64,000 bases of DNA from Roseibium aquae (GTDB lineage: Bacteria > Pseudomonadota > Alphaproteobacteria > Rhizobiales > Stappiaceae), in contig NZ_VXDC01000006.1 of the NCBI RefSeq assembly GCF_008711285.1, forward strand, positions 186,001 through 250,000, given 5' to 3'. A program made the position numbers and the translations under genes. Below the pieces are notes generated by a model, which was not told where the DNA came from, did no database searches, and worked only from the letters and a program-made list of their open reading frames with translations. Positions within the stretch are counted from its first letter, which is position 1. The number at the start of each line of letters is the position of its first letter. Below, in pieces: positions 28,772 through 37,401 of this stretch.

Positions 28772-29923
28772 TCAGTAAACGGTGTCCGTGTTGGACCGCA
28801 CTTCCTCTTCGGTGACCTTGCCCCAGAGCACCTTGTAGACCCAGGCGGTGTAAGCCAGGATCAGAGGCATGAAGATCACCGTCGCCACCAGCATGACAAA
28901 CAACGTCAGATGCGACGATGAGCTATCCCAAACCGTGAGCGAAGATTTCGGGTCGATCGACGAGGGCAGGATGAACGGGAACATGGTCAGTCCCACGGAC
29001 GAAATCATGCCGAAGATCGCGAGCTTGGAGCTCAGCAGGGTCGAAACTTCCCGGCCTGCCCGCAGCCCGAGAAAGGTCAGGACCGCGCCGACAATTCCCA
29101 GAACCGGAGCGATCGCGATCCAGGGCCGCTCGGCATAGGCCGCCAGCCAGCTGCCGCCCTTCGCGACCTCGGAAAAGAGCGGGTTGGACGGACCATCCGT
29201 CACGCTGGGGCTTGTGAACGCATAGCCGTCCAACCCGATGGCCAACCACAGGCCGGCGAGGAGAAAGCCGAGCAAAGACCCGGCCGCCGCGTAGCTGCCA
29301 TAAACGCGCGCCCGCTCGCCGACGACACCGTCGGCCTTGAGCGACAGCCAGGCTCCGCCATGCATGATCAGCATGGCAAGCGACGTCAGCCCGGTTAGAA
29401 GCGCAAAAGGATTGAGAAGACCGAAGAAGGAGCCCTCATAGAGCGGCATCAGATCTTCGGTGAACCGGAAGGGCACGCCCTGCAGGACATTGCCGACCGC
29501 CACACCGAAAATGAGCGCCGGAACTGCACCGCCAATGAACAGGGCCCAGTCCCAGGTCTGCCGCCAGCGGACGCCGTCCCGCTTGGACCGGTACTTGAAG
29601 GCGACCGGCCGCAGGATGAGAGCGGCGAGGATGAGGAACATTGCCATGTAGAAACCGGAAAAGCTCACCGCGTAGAGCGGCGGCCAGGCGGCAAAGATCG
29701 CCCCGCCCCCGAGAATGAACCAGACCTGATTGCCCTCCCAGACCGGGCCGACCGTGTTGATCGCCACCCGGCGTTCGAGATCGGTTTTCGCAACGAAGGG
29801 AAGCAGTGCGCCCACCCCCATGTCGAAGCCGTCGGTCAGGGCGAAGCCGATCAGGAGAACGCCCAGCAACAGCCACCAGATGACGCGCAGGACTTCGAAA
29901 TCGATGAGTTCGTGCAAGATCAT
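28772..29923 (-). CDS. cydB: Cytochrome bd ubiquinol oxidase subunit II
   Basis: 383 residues, about nine hydrophobic helices. Signatures are VIWWLLLGVLLIGFALTDGF, DMGVGALLPF, RRVAINTVGPVWEGNQVW and FSGFYMAMFLILAALILRP. It pairs with CydA to form the quinol oxidase in the inner membrane, reducing oxygen to water with high affinity. It starts 5 bases after cydA. Confidence 0.96.
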   Translation of the reverse strand: MILHELIDFEVLRVIWWLLLGVLLIGFALTDGFDMGVGALLPFVAKTDLERRVAINTVGPVWEGNQVWFILGGGAIFAAWPPLYAVSFSGFYMAMFLILAALILRPVAFKYRSKRDGVRWRQTWDWALFIGGAVPALIFGVAVGNVLQGVPFRFTEDLMPLYEGSFFGLLNPFALLTGLTSLAMLIMHGGAWLSLKADGVVGERARVYGSYAAAGSLLGFLLAGLWLAIGLDGYAFTSPSVTDGPSNPLFSEVAKGGSWLAAYAERPWIAIAPVLGIVGAVLTFLGLRAGREVSTLLSSKLAIFGMISSVGLTMFPFILPSSIDPKSSLTVWDSSSSHLTLFVMLVATVIFMPLILAYTAWVYKVLWGKVTEEEVRSNTDTVY

Positions 29924-29928
29924 AGGAC

Positions 29929-31533
29929 TTACTCCGCAGGCTGGAGACCGGCTGCCGGGGCAGCCCGTGAAGCTGAAGGGGCGGACCCTGAGACCCCCGC
30001 CGTTTCCGGCACGTCGAGATAGGGTCCCTTGCGGATGTATTTGATCATCAGGCCCATCTCGATCAGGAACAGCACGCTGTAGAGGGCAATGAACCCGGCG
30101 AGCGTGATGGCGACCTGGGTGATGCTCAGGTGCGAGACCGACAGCGCCGTCGGCAAAACACCGTCTACGGTCCAGGGCTGGCGGCCATATTCGGCGACGA
30201 ACCAGCCGAGTTCGGCCGCAATCCAGGGTGCCGGGATCATGATCACGGCCAGATAAAGGGCGGGCCGCGGGAAGGTCATCTTCTTGAAGCTTGCGACAAA
30301 GAAGAAATAGGCCATGACACCGATGAAGGCGAAGCCGAGGCCGACCATGATGCGGAAGGCCCAGAACAGCGGCCAGACGGTGGGCACCGTGTCTTCCGCG
30401 GCCTTGGCGATGTCCGCCTCGGTGGCATCGCGCGGATCATCGACATAGCGTTTCAAGAGATAGGCGAAACCGAGATCCTTGCCATGCTGCTCGAACAGGG
30501 CGGTCGCATCGGCCGGCGCATGCTTCGGGTCCTTGCGGATATCCATGAGCGCGCCATAGGCGATGATCCCGGAACGGATGCGTGTCTCGGCATCCTCGAC
30601 CAGTTCCGCAATTCCCGGAATTTCTTCGGTGAGCGAGCGCGTGCCGATCAGGCCCATCGCATAGGGAATGTGAATCGCATAGTGCGTCTCGCGTGCTTCT
30701 TGATCGGGAAACCCGAAGGCGGTGAACGAGGCGGGAGCCGGCTCGGTCTCCCACATGGCCTCGATGGCGGCGAGCTTCATTTTTTGCGAGTGCGTCACGG
30801 AGTAACCGCTTTCGTCGCCCAGAACGACGACGGACAGCGCCGAGGCCAGCCCAAAACTCGCGGCAACAGCGATCGACCGGCGGGCAAGCTCCGTGTGACG
30901 CTCTTTCAGCAGATACCAGGCCGACACGCCCAGCACGAAAACGGCCGCCGTGACATACCCGGCAGATACCGTGTGGACGAACTTGGCCTGCGCGACCTCG
31001 TTGAAGACGACATCATAAAAACTGGTCATCTCCATCCGCATGGACAACGGATTGAACTGTGCACCAACCGGGTTCTGCATCCAGCCGTTGGCGATCAGGA
31101 TCCACAGGGCGGAGAAATTCGAGCCGATCGCAACCAGCCAGGTGACCGTGAGGTGACCGACCTTGGACAGCTTGTCCCATCCGAAGAAGAACAGGCCGAC
31201 AAAAGTCGCCTCCAGGAAGAACGCCATCAGCCCCTCGACCGCCAGCGGCGCCCCGAAGACGTCCCCGACATAGTGGCTGTAATAGCTCCAGTTCATTCCG
31301 AACTGGAATTCCATCGTGATCCCGGTGGCAACGCCCAGAACGAAGTTGATCCCGAACAGGGTTCCCCAGAACTTGGTCATCTGCCGCCAGATGAGACGGT
31401 TGGTCATGACATAGACCGTCTCCATGATGGCGATGATGATGGACAGCCCCAATGTGAGGGGCACGAAAAGGAAGTGATACATTGCTGTCATCGCAAATTG
31501 CAGGCGCGACAGCTCGACGACATCCAGATCCAT
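29929..31533 (-). CDS. cydA: Cytochrome bd ubiquinol oxidase subunit I
   Basis: 534 residues. Haem ligands are visible as the N-terminal LSRLQFAMTAMYHFLFVPLT (His about 20) and the later Met/His positions; GRQPW, the canonical motif after the Q-loop, is present in AEYGRQPWTVDGVLPT. The Q-loop is of the long type, with SQKMKLAAIEAMWETEPAPA and a stretch close to the enterobacterial CydA sequence (DDPRDATEADIAKAAEDT). It heads the operon, with GGAG before its ATG and an NsrR-type operator 17-39 bases upstream. Confidence 0.97.
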   Translation of the reverse strand: MDLDVVELSRLQFAMTAMYHFLFVPLTLGLSIIIAIMETVYVMTNRLIWRQMTKFWGTLFGINFVLGVATGITMEFQFGMNWSYYSHYVGDVFGAPLAVEGLMAFFLEATFVGLFFFGWDKLSKVGHLTVTWLVAIGSNFSALWILIANGWMQNPVGAQFNPLSMRMEMTSFYDVVFNEVAQAKFVHTVSAGYVTAAVFVLGVSAWYLLKERHTELARRSIAVAASFGLASALSVVVLGDESGYSVTHSQKMKLAAIEAMWETEPAPASFTAFGFPDQEARETHYAIHIPYAMGLIGTRSLTEEIPGIAELVEDAETRIRSGIIAYGALMDIRKDPKHAPADATALFEQHGKDLGFAYLLKRYVDDPRDATEADIAKAAEDTVPTVWPLFWAFRIMVGLGFAFIGVMAYFFFVASFKKMTFPRPALYLAVIMIPAPWIAAELGWFVAEYGRQPWTVDGVLPTALSVSHLSITQVAITLAGFIALYSVLFLIEMGLMIKYIRKGPYLDVPETAGVSGSAPSASRAAPAAGLQPAE

Positions 31534-31549
31534 GGGTAGGCTCCGTTTT

Positions 31550-31572
31550 AATGTGTATTTCAGATACACCTT
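31550..31572 (-). promoter_or_regulatory. NsrR-type operator of the cyd-sqr operon
   Basis: Half-sites AATGTGTATTT and AGATACACCTT are separated by one base. The core GTGTAT and ATACAC (31553-31569) is a perfect inverted repeat. Read on the minus strand it closely follows the NsrR consensus of two 11-base halves AAGATGYATTT. It lies between the likely promoter and the cydA start, so binding would repress. Confidence 0.65.
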
Positions 31573-31796
31573 AGAAAGACAGCTAACACCGACCCAGGCG
31601 CAGGACCATACGTAGAAACATTCATTTTTTCGAAATTAATAAACTCTCCCTGATTTCATGTGCTTCGTCACATGTACGGGCAAATCCGGACTCGGTTGGG
31701 CGCTTGGGCCTCATGCGCTAAGAACCCAACCGATGCCCCGGATGGCTTTGCTCCGACCTTGCGAAACCCGCCTGGCCGCTTGAATCGGAACGTCAA

Positions 31797-31819
31797 AAGA
31801 TATATTTGGGACTCATATT
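31797..31819 (+). promoter_or_regulatory. Second NsrR-like site, before nsrR
   Basis: AAGATATATTT (31797-31807) matches the NsrR half-site at 10 of 11 positions; the other half, GGACTCATATT, matches about 6 of 11. It ends 20 bases before the nsrR start, which would give autoregulation. Weaker than the cydA site. The rest of 31573-31796 shows no gene. Confidence 0.4.
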
Positions 31820-31838
31820 CTCGATGGAACCAACTGCC

Positions 31839-32294
31839 ATGCGCCTGACGACCCGGACCAACCTTGCCATGCGAATCCTCATGTTCTGCGGGGTTCACCC
31901 CGACAGGATCGCAACAAAAGGGGAAATCGCGCGGGCCTGCCATGCACGGGAATCGCATATCGCCCAGGTGGTCAACATGCTGGCGCAAAGGGGGTATTTG
32001 ACGACAACCCGTGGCCGCGGCGGCGGCATCATGCTCGCCTCCCCGCCGGCTGCGATCAATGTCGGCGAGATCATCCGGACCATCGAACCCACCTCCGAAT
32101 TCGCCGAGTGCTTCAAAAGCGAGGGCAACACGTGCCCGCTGACGCCCGCCTGCCGCCTGAAGTCCGCTCTCAGCGTCGCGCTCGGCGCGTTTTACGGCGC
32201 CCTCGAAGGCCTCACTCTGGAAGATCTGGTGGGCGGCAATACCGGACTTGCGGATCTTCTGTCCCTGACCCCGCCGGCCGGCGCCGCCGCCTGA
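31839..32294 (+). CDS. nsrR: Rrf2-family nitric-oxide sensor NsrR
   Basis: 151 residues. The winged helix (about 1-70) starts MRLTTRTNLAMRILMF and includes VVNMLAQRGYLTTTRGRGGG. Three cysteines, in AECF, NTCPL and PACRLK, reproduce the spacing of the NsrR Fe-S ligands, and TPACRLKSALS is near-identical to the enterobacterial protein. Nitric oxide destroys the cluster and lifts repression. I chose ATG 31839 by family; ATG 31824 would add five residues. It is divergent from cydA and shares the control region with it. Confidence 0.85.
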   Translation: MRLTTRTNLAMRILMFCGVHPDRIATKGEIARACHARESHIAQVVNMLAQRGYLTTTRGRGGGIMLASPPAAINVGEIIRTIEPTSEFAECFKSEGNTCPLTPACRLKSALSVALGAFYGALEGLTLEDLVGGNTGLADLLSLTPPAGAAA

Positions 32295-32313
32295 CGACCA
32301 CGCCCCTTCGCGG

Positions 32314-33228
32314 TTATCTTGCCGCCCGTTGCCCACGGGCAACGACCGTGGCCATAACCTCGGCGAGGCGGGAAATCTCTTCTTTTCGCGGGGAGTGTTT
32401 CCGGCAGGCCAGCGCGACCTTGCGCGGCAACGCGCCCTCCAGCGGCACCAGTTTGACGTCATAGCCGCGGGTTACCCCCGCGCGAATGGCAAGATCGGGA
32501 AGCAACGTCGTTCCCAATCCCTCGGCCACCATGGCCACGAGCGTGGGCAAGCTGGTCGCTTCGAAACTGCGGTCCTGGGCCGGACCGTTCCGGCCGAATG
32601 CGGACAGGGCATGGCGCTGCAGGCAATGCCCCTTTTCCAGAAGCATCATTTCCAGTTCCGCAAGGTCCGTCTTGGCCAGGCAATCGCAAGCCGCCAGTTC
32701 ATGGGACGCAGGCACCGCCAGTTCATACCCATCGTCGAACATCTCAAAGACGGCCAGATCACCCAAGTCATACGGCAGGGCAATCAGGATGGCATCGAGA
32801 CGGCCGGCCTGCAGCGCGTCGAGCAAATCATCGGTCACCGCCTCGCGCACATAAAGGCGCAAGTCCGGGTAGCGCTTCTGGATATCCGGCAAGACCTGCG
32901 GCAGGAGATAGGGCGCCAGCGTCGGAATGGCGCCGAGCCGAAAGTCACCCGAAAGCGCCCCTTTCTGGCTTTTCGCGTAATCGACGAAGGCCCTTGCGTC
33001 GGACAGGATATCCCGCGCCCGGCGCGCCAACTCCCGGCCGACCGGGGTCAGAGTGACGCTCCGCCGGGTCCGTTCGGCAACGCTCACGCCGAGCCCCGCC
33101 TCTAGTTCCTTGATTCCGGCACTCAGCGCGGACTGGGTGACATGGCAACGCTCGGCCGCGCGCCCGAAATGAACCTCTTCATCCAGGGCCGCGAGGAATT
33201 CAAGATGTCGTAGGTTTGGACGATACAT
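32314..33228 (-). CDS. OxyR-like LysR regulator lacking the second redox cysteine
   Basis: 304 residues. LysR helix-turn-helix at about 1-60 (HFGRAAERCHVTQSALSAGI), effector domain after 90. The stretch LLEKGHCLQRHAL corresponds to the OxyR peroxide-sensing cysteine 199 region and EATSLPTLVAMVAEGLGTTL follows as in OxyR, but the partner cysteine nine residues later is replaced by Phe in ALSAFGRNG. A thiol-oxidation or alternative-cysteine mechanism is implied. It is divergent from the peroxiredoxin gene, its likely target. Confidence 0.82.
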   Translation of the reverse strand: MYRPNLRHLEFLAALDEEVHFGRAAERCHVTQSALSAGIKELEAGLGVSVAERTRRSVTLTPVGRELARRARDILSDARAFVDYAKSQKGALSGDFRLGAIPTLAPYLLPQVLPDIQKRYPDLRLYVREAVTDDLLDALQAGRLDAILIALPYDLGDLAVFEMFDDGYELAVPASHELAACDCLAKTDLAELEMMLLEKGHCLQRHALSAFGRNGPAQDRSFEATSLPTLVAMVAEGLGTTLLPDLAIRAGVTRGYDVKLVPLEGALPRKVALACRKHSPRKEEISRLAEVMATVVARGQRAAR

Positions 33229-33336
33229 GGGTCCGCTAATCGAATTTGGTGATCACAGAGGACAGTTATATTCGTTTTTCTTTAATTTCAAAAACACGCA
33301 TATTCAGGCCATCGCATTCAACCGATGGAGCCTCTC

Positions 33337-33987
33337 ATGACCATATCGCCTGACAGCCGGCCAGTCTTCCCCGAACTGAACAAGCCCGCGCCGGCCTTTA
33401 CCGCCCCCACGACCCACGGCCCGATCAGCCTGTCGGATTATCGCGGCAAATGGCTGGTGCTGTTCTCGCACCCCGCTGATTTCACGCCCGTGTGCACGAC
33501 TGAATTCATCGGTTTTGCCCAGGCCAAACCGGAATTCGACCGTCTGAATTGCGCGTTGCTCGGCCTGTCGATCGACAGCCACTATGCGCATATCGCCTGG
33601 ATGCGGAACATTGAGGAAAAATTCCAGGTCGAGATTCCATTCCCCATCATCGCGGACCTGTCCATGGAAGTCGCCAACGCCTATGGCATGATCCAGGTCG
33701 GCGCATCGGATACCTCCGCCGTGCGCGCCACCTTCATCATCGACCCGGACGGCGTCCTGCGGGCCATGGCCTATTATCCGATGACGAACGGCCGGTCCGT
33801 CGCGGAATTCGTCCGCCTCGTGGAAGCGCTGCAAACCTCGGACGCCAACAAGGTCGCGACACCGGAAAACTGGCATCCCGGCGATGAGGTGATCGTTCCG
33901 CCGCCTGCCACAGCGGATCTGGCCAAGACCCGGGCCGGCGAAGGCTACAACTATGTGGATTGGTACTTCTCCAAGCGGGCCCTGTGA
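33337..33987 (+). CDS. Peroxiredoxin, 1-Cys (Prx6/AhpC-TSA) type
   Basis: 216 residues with the thioredoxin-fold peroxidatic motif HPADFTPVCTTE (Cys about 53), Arg in VRATFIIDPDG, and the Prx6-type C-terminal extension (WHPGDEVIVPPP, NYVDWYFSKR). No second cysteine in a resolving position is apparent. It reduces hydrogen peroxide, organic peroxides or peroxynitrite. Start at 33337 uses GGAG at 33327-33330; 33325 adds four residues. Divergent OxyR-like gene upstream suggests induction by peroxide. Confidence 0.92.
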   Translation: MTISPDSRPVFPELNKPAPAFTAPTTHGPISLSDYRGKWLVLFSHPADFTPVCTTEFIGFAQAKPEFDRLNCALLGLSIDSHYAHIAWMRNIEEKFQVEIPFPIIADLSMEVANAYGMIQVGASDTSAVRATFIIDPDGVLRAMAYYPMTNGRSVAEFVRLVEALQTSDANKVATPENWHPGDEVIVPPPATADLAKTRAGEGYNYVDWYFSKRAL

Positions 33988-34243
33988 ACAGCCGGCAGGG
34001 TCTGGCCGGAACGCGGCCTGCCCCTGCCCCTGCCCCTTCTCCGGCCCCTGACATTGGCGATGGGGCGTGCCGACCGGCTTGGATCGGCGGGCGGTAGACC
34101 GGCAACGGTTCCCGCCCGCTGTCTTGCGCCAAGTGTCCACCGTGGTCCAGGATATGGGGAGAATTACAAACTTGACTTTTCTATTCCAGTTAATAATCTG
34201 CCCGTAAAGGTGAGGATTTTCGTCAAGTTAAAGAGACGCTGGA

Positions 34244-34558
34244 ATGCTGGTCTGCAGCTGCAACGTAATATCGAAACGGGACATTGAAGAGGTGGTTCGG
34301 TCGTTTCTGGCGGTCGACCCCTGGCAGCTGATCACACCGGGCAAGGTCTATCACGCGCTGCAAAAGCGCGGCCGTTGCTGTGGGTGTTTTCCGAACCTCA
34401 TCAACATCATCGTCGCAGAGATCGAGAACCACCACCGGCAAGCAGAAACCCCGGAAGCCGATATCCTGCCATTCCTCGCGCAATTGAGATCCGAATACGA
34501 GCGGACCCAGGACCTGCGCAAACAGGCCGTGTCGAGACGACGCGCGCTCGCCTCCTGA
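34244..34558 (+). CDS. bfd: Bacterioferritin-associated ferredoxin (BFD-like)
   Basis: 104 residues. Four cysteine ligands in the Bfd arrangement, C4-x-C6 and C45-x2-C48 within RGRCCGCFPN, hold a [2Fe-2S] cluster that passes electrons for iron release from bacterioferritin. C46 is an extra cysteine. The C-terminal 35-40 residues extend beyond the core and are charged. No bacterioferritin gene is adjacent. The AT-rich sequence before it may hold an iron-responsive promoter, but I cannot identify a clear Irr, RirA or Fur box. Confidence 0.8.
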   Translation: MLVCSCNVISKRDIEEVVRSFLAVDPWQLITPGKVYHALQKRGRCCGCFPNLINIIVAEIENHHRQAETPEADILPFLAQLRSEYERTQDLRKQAVSRRRALAS

Positions 34559-34736
34559 CGTTCCGCTTCATGCGTTGACCTGCGGTTCGGCAACACGTCT
34601 TGCCATCTTGGACACGGGCACACCTACCCATGCGGAACTTGCGGAGGGGCTCACCCTCATGGTCCATTTCGAAGCGGAAAACCGCGCGGTTTTCTGACCT
34701 GGCAGGTCTTTTCAATTTGGTAAATACAGGGATAAG

Positions 34737-34812
34737 TGGTGCCCAGAGCCGGAATCGAACCAGCGACACGCGGATTTTCAATCCGCTGCTCTACCAACTG
34801 AGCTATCTGGGC
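34737..34812 (-). tRNA. tRNA-Phe (anticodon GAA)
   Basis: Read on the minus strand, a 76-base cloverleaf: acceptor GCCCAGA pairs with TCTGGGC, D-arm AGCTCAGTTGGTAGAGC, anticodon stem GCGGA/TCCGC around TTGAAAA with anticodon GAA, T-arm GGTTCGATTCC, and encoded CCA. Confidence 0.98.
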
Positions 34813-35168
34813 ATTTCACTGGCGCGGATCAAGTCCCGCCGCTGAAGTGCCGCCGTTATAGAGGCTGGTTTTGAGCTTGTCCAGCACCCCGGCAAAGCTT
34901 TTTTGATTTTCTTTGTGCTTGTGCAGCTCGTCTGGGGAAAAGCCTAGACCCTTGTTTTCAATGTCGATTTATCGCTGCGCGGCACCTTGTCCAGACCATA
35001 TGGCCGCCAGGGCTCTCTCCGGTGCCCAAGGCACGCCCGATCCCGTCTCTCCCCGGTTCAACGGGCGACGGCCTCGCGCCCACAGGCCCGGTTTGACGGG
35101 CCCAGCCATGCCCCATGGGGAACGTGAAGGGACCCGTTAGACCGCGCGGTGGGAACAGATCCGGCTCT
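34813..35168. other. Intergenic region between yacG and tRNA-Phe
   Basis: Apart from the tRNA promoter at 34855-34883, this gap of about 355 bases holds no evident gene. Its AT-rich part (34890-34975) lies upstream of the promoter. Confidence 0.45.
34855..34883 (-). promoter_or_regulatory. Sigma-70-type promoter of tRNA-Phe
   Basis: On the minus strand, TGGACA (34878-34883) and TATAAC (34855-34860) are separated by exactly 17 bases and lie about 43 bases before the mature 5' end. Two near-consensus hexamers at ideal spacing make this a likely promoter. Confidence 0.6.
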
Positions 35169-35363
35169 CTATTTCGGATCCTCTGGATCCTCGATGTCAT
35201 CGGTCTCGACGACCGGCACCGTGTAACTTTCATTGAACCAGCGGTGCAGGTCGATATCGGCGCACCGCTTGGAGCAGAAGGGATAGGCATCCGGCGTCGA
35301 AAGTTTCGAACAGATCGGACACGGACGCATGCGGCGTCCCGATGAACTCGTTTCTTCGCTCAT
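35169..35363 (-). CDS. yacG: DNA gyrase inhibitor / zinc-binding protein YacG
   Basis: 64 residues. MRPCPICSKLS and YPFCSKRCADIDLHRW give the C-x2-C and C-x3-C zinc site and the DLxxW signature of YacG, which binds GyrB in E. coli. The ATG at 35361-35363 has AAGGA six bases upstream; ATG at 35369 sits directly against that site. Members often lie beside maf as here. Confidence 0.9.
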   Translation of the reverse strand: MSEETSSSGRRMRPCPICSKLSTPDAYPFCSKRCADIDLHRWFNESYTVPVVETDDIEDPEDPK

Positions 35364-35426
35364 GGCCATTCCTTGTGTTGAAAGGGGCGGTCCGGGCTTG
35401 GCGTGCGGACCACCGGCCAGCCCCGG

Positions 35427-36056
35427 TCAGGCGGCGGCGTCCGCCCAGCCCGCGCGCACCGGAAAGCCCGCGCCCGACAGCAAGGCTACTGTTTCCCCGA
35501 GGGGCAATCCCATCACCGCCGGGTAAGATCCTGTCAGCTTCACCACGAAACTTCCCGCCAAACCTTGAATGGCATAACCGCCCGCCTTGCCGCGCCACTC
35601 TCCGGAGGCCAGGTAGTCGTCCACTTCGGAGCGGGACAGGCGTTTGAACCGCACGCGGGTCTCGACCAGCTTGGAGCGCACGGCCCCTTTCGGCGTTGCC
35701 AGCGCAACCCCTGTGAAGACACGATGGCCCCGGCCCGACAGAAGGGAGAGGCATGCAAGCGCCTGATCCGACAACTCCGCCTTGGGAAGCACCCTGCGCC
35801 CGACCGCCACGACCGTATCGGCTGCCAGCACGAGCGCGGGTTTCAGATCGTCGGACTTGTCGGCGATTTTCCGCACAGCCTCGGCTTTTTCCCGTGCCAG
35901 ACGGCCGGCAAGCGCCCGCGGGGTCTCGAACCGCCTCGGTGTTTCGTCGAGATCGGCCGGGATCAGATGATCCGGTTTAAGCCCGATCTGCTCCAGCAAC
36001 GCCAAACGGCGCGGCGATGCCGATGCCAAAATCAGGGGAGGAGGAGGCGTGGCCAT
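35427..36056 (-). CDS. maf: Maf-family nucleoside triphosphate pyrophosphatase
   Basis: 209 residues with [18 protein letters not shown] at the N-terminus (SxSxRR), the acidic [19 protein letters not shown] and the [13 protein letters not shown] signature. It removes non-canonical or methylated nucleotides (dTTP/UTP or 7-methyl-GTP type). It lies between yacG and infA on the same strand. Confidence 0.94.
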   Translation of the reverse strand: MATPPPPLILASASPRRLALLEQIGLKPDHLIPADLDETPRRFETPRALAGRLAREKAEAVRKIADKSDDLKPALVLAADTVVAVGRRVLPKAELSDQALACLSLLSGRGHRVFTGVALATPKGAVRSKLVETRVRFKRLSRSEVDDYLASGEWRGKAGGYAIQGLAGSFVVKLTGSYPAVMGLPLGETVALLSGAGFPVRAGWADAAA

Positions 36057-36094
36057 GGGCGCGGGTGTCTTTTCGTCCGTGGACTGCGAAACCG

Positions 36095-36313
36095 CTACTT
36101 GAAACGGTAGGTGATGCGGCCCTTGGTGAGGTCGTAAGGGGTCATCTCGACAAGCACCTTGTCGCCCGCCAGCACCCGGATCCGGTTCTTGCGCATGCGC
36201 CCGGCGGTGTGGGCAATGATTTCGTGGTCATTTTCGAGCTTGACGCGAAAGGTCGCGTTGGGAAGCAGTTCCGTGACCACGCCCGGAAACTCCAGAGCTT
36301 CTTCTTTTGCCAT
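36095..36313 (-). CDS. infA: Translation initiation factor IF-1
   Basis: 72 residues, nearly consensus: an S1-type OB fold with [41 protein letters not shown] (as [16 protein letters not shown]) and [15 protein letters not shown]. It binds the ribosomal A site during initiation. Single ORF in an alphaproteobacterial core order. Confidence 0.98.
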   Translation of the reverse strand: MAKEEALEFPGVVTELLPNATFRVKLENDHEIIAHTAGRMRKNRIRVLAGDKVLVEMTPYDLTKGRITYRFK

Positions 36314-36424
36314 ATGATATCCTGATTGAGGCGTTCAGATGAGCGGCGAACCTAACGGATCACGATGGGAAAGTGAACCGCAGAATTCCGCTCGTTCCGG
36401 TAAAATACAAGCGGCGCGGAAACG

Positions 36425-36877
36425 CTAACCGCTGGGGGACGGCGCCCAGTCGAGGCGCTTCTTGATACGGGCCATCAACTGGTCGCGGACGCCGCGATAA
36501 CTGTTGAGTATTTGCTCCCGGCTGCCGGTTGCCAAGGTCGGATCCAGCGTCGGCCAGTATTCCACGTCGACAGCTTCCGCACGGGTGATGTCGAGCGCTT
36601 TGTGATGGGCTTCGGGCGCGAGCGTGATGATCAGATCAAAGCCGGATTCGTCCAACTGTTCGAATGTCTTGGGACGGTGGCTTGCCATGTCGATACCGAT
36701 TTCCGCCATCACCGCATCCACGAACGGGTCGAGTTCGCCTTGGCGCACGCCGGCGGACCGGACATAGATCTCCCGTGGAAAAAGCGTGCGGGTGATGGCC
36801 GCCGCCATGGGCGAGCGGACGGAATTCATGCCGCAGGCGAACAGGACGGCGGACGGGCGGAAAACTGCCCCGACCAC
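36425..36877 (-). CDS. Low-molecular-weight tyrosine phosphatase / ArsC-like protein
   Basis: 150 residues. The phosphate loop FACGMNSVRSPMA fits C-x5-R-S, and the acid YWPTLDPT lies late as in LMW-PTPs. Homologues in this position of the hisD-infA cluster are annotated as low-molecular-weight phosphatase or arsenate reductase-like. No ars genes are nearby, so protein dephosphorylation is more plausible than arsenate detoxification. It starts 6 bases after UPF0262. Confidence 0.88.
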   Translation of the reverse strand: MVGAVFRPSAVLFACGMNSVRSPMAAAITRTLFPREIYVRSAGVRQGELDPFVDAVMAEIGIDMASHRPKTFEQLDESGFDLIITLAPEAHHKALDITRAEAVDVEYWPTLDPTLATGSREQILNSYRGVRDQLMARIKKRLDWAPSPSG

Positions 36878-36883
36878 GCGCCG

Positions 36884-37387
36884 TCAGCCCTTCCAATGCA
36901 AGGCGTAAACGAGTGTGAACAAACGGCGTGCAGTGGCCATGTCGACACCGATCTTCCCATTCAGCCGTTCCATGAGAATGGCCGACCCTTCGTTGTGGAC
37001 CCCTCTGCGCCCCATGTCGATGGCCTCGATCTGGCTCGGGGTCGCCGTGCGGATCGCCTCGTAATAGCTCTGGCAGATCAGATCGTAGTCCTTGACGATC
37101 TTGCGGAGCGGCGTCAGCGACAGAACATGGGTCACCACGGTCGAGCCATCCTCGGTCTTGATCTCGAAGACCAGCTTCTTTTCGATAACCGAAAGGCACA
37201 ACACGTAATTGGAAGGCGGATGCCCCTGGGGCTGGAAGACGTTTTCCTCGATGAGATCGTAAATCGCGACGGCCCGGTCATGCTCCACATCGGGCGTGGA
37301 GCGCGCGATCGACGCCTCATCCAGTATGACGTCGACCAGTTTTCCGGTTTCACCGGCCTGCGATGAGGTCTCGTCCGCCTCGGTCAT
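36884..37387 (-). CDS. UPF0262 family protein
   Basis: 167 residues. Recognised by position next to hisD and by stretches such as [19 protein letters not shown] (as [18 protein letters not shown]) and [13 protein letters not shown] at the end. The function is unknown; the family is confined largely to Alphaproteobacteria and is syntenic with hisD. 14 bases separate it from hisD. Confidence 0.88.
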   Translation of the reverse strand: MTEADETSSQAGETGKLVDVILDEASIARSTPDVEHDRAVAIYDLIEENVFQPQGHPPSNYVLCLSVIEKKLVFEIKTEDGSTVVTHVLSLTPLRKIVKDYDLICQSYYEAIRTATPSQIEAIDMGRRGVHNEGSAILMERLNGKIGVDMATARRLFTLVYALHWKG

Positions 37388-37401
37388 GATTCTCCGTCCG
37401 T

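Noticed and set aside
30130-31539. 469-residue open frame antisense to cydA
   Set aside because: Low-complexity Arg/Gly/Asp composition typical of a shadow frame; cydA on the other strand is certain.
33229-33336. Possible OxyR box between the OxyR-like gene and the peroxiredoxin gene
   Set aside because: I could not fit the four ATAG/CTAT elements of the consensus; only generic AT-rich sequence is present.
34141-34243. Possible iron-responsive (Irr, RirA or Fur) box before bfd
   Set aside because: No stretch matches any consensus well enough by eye.
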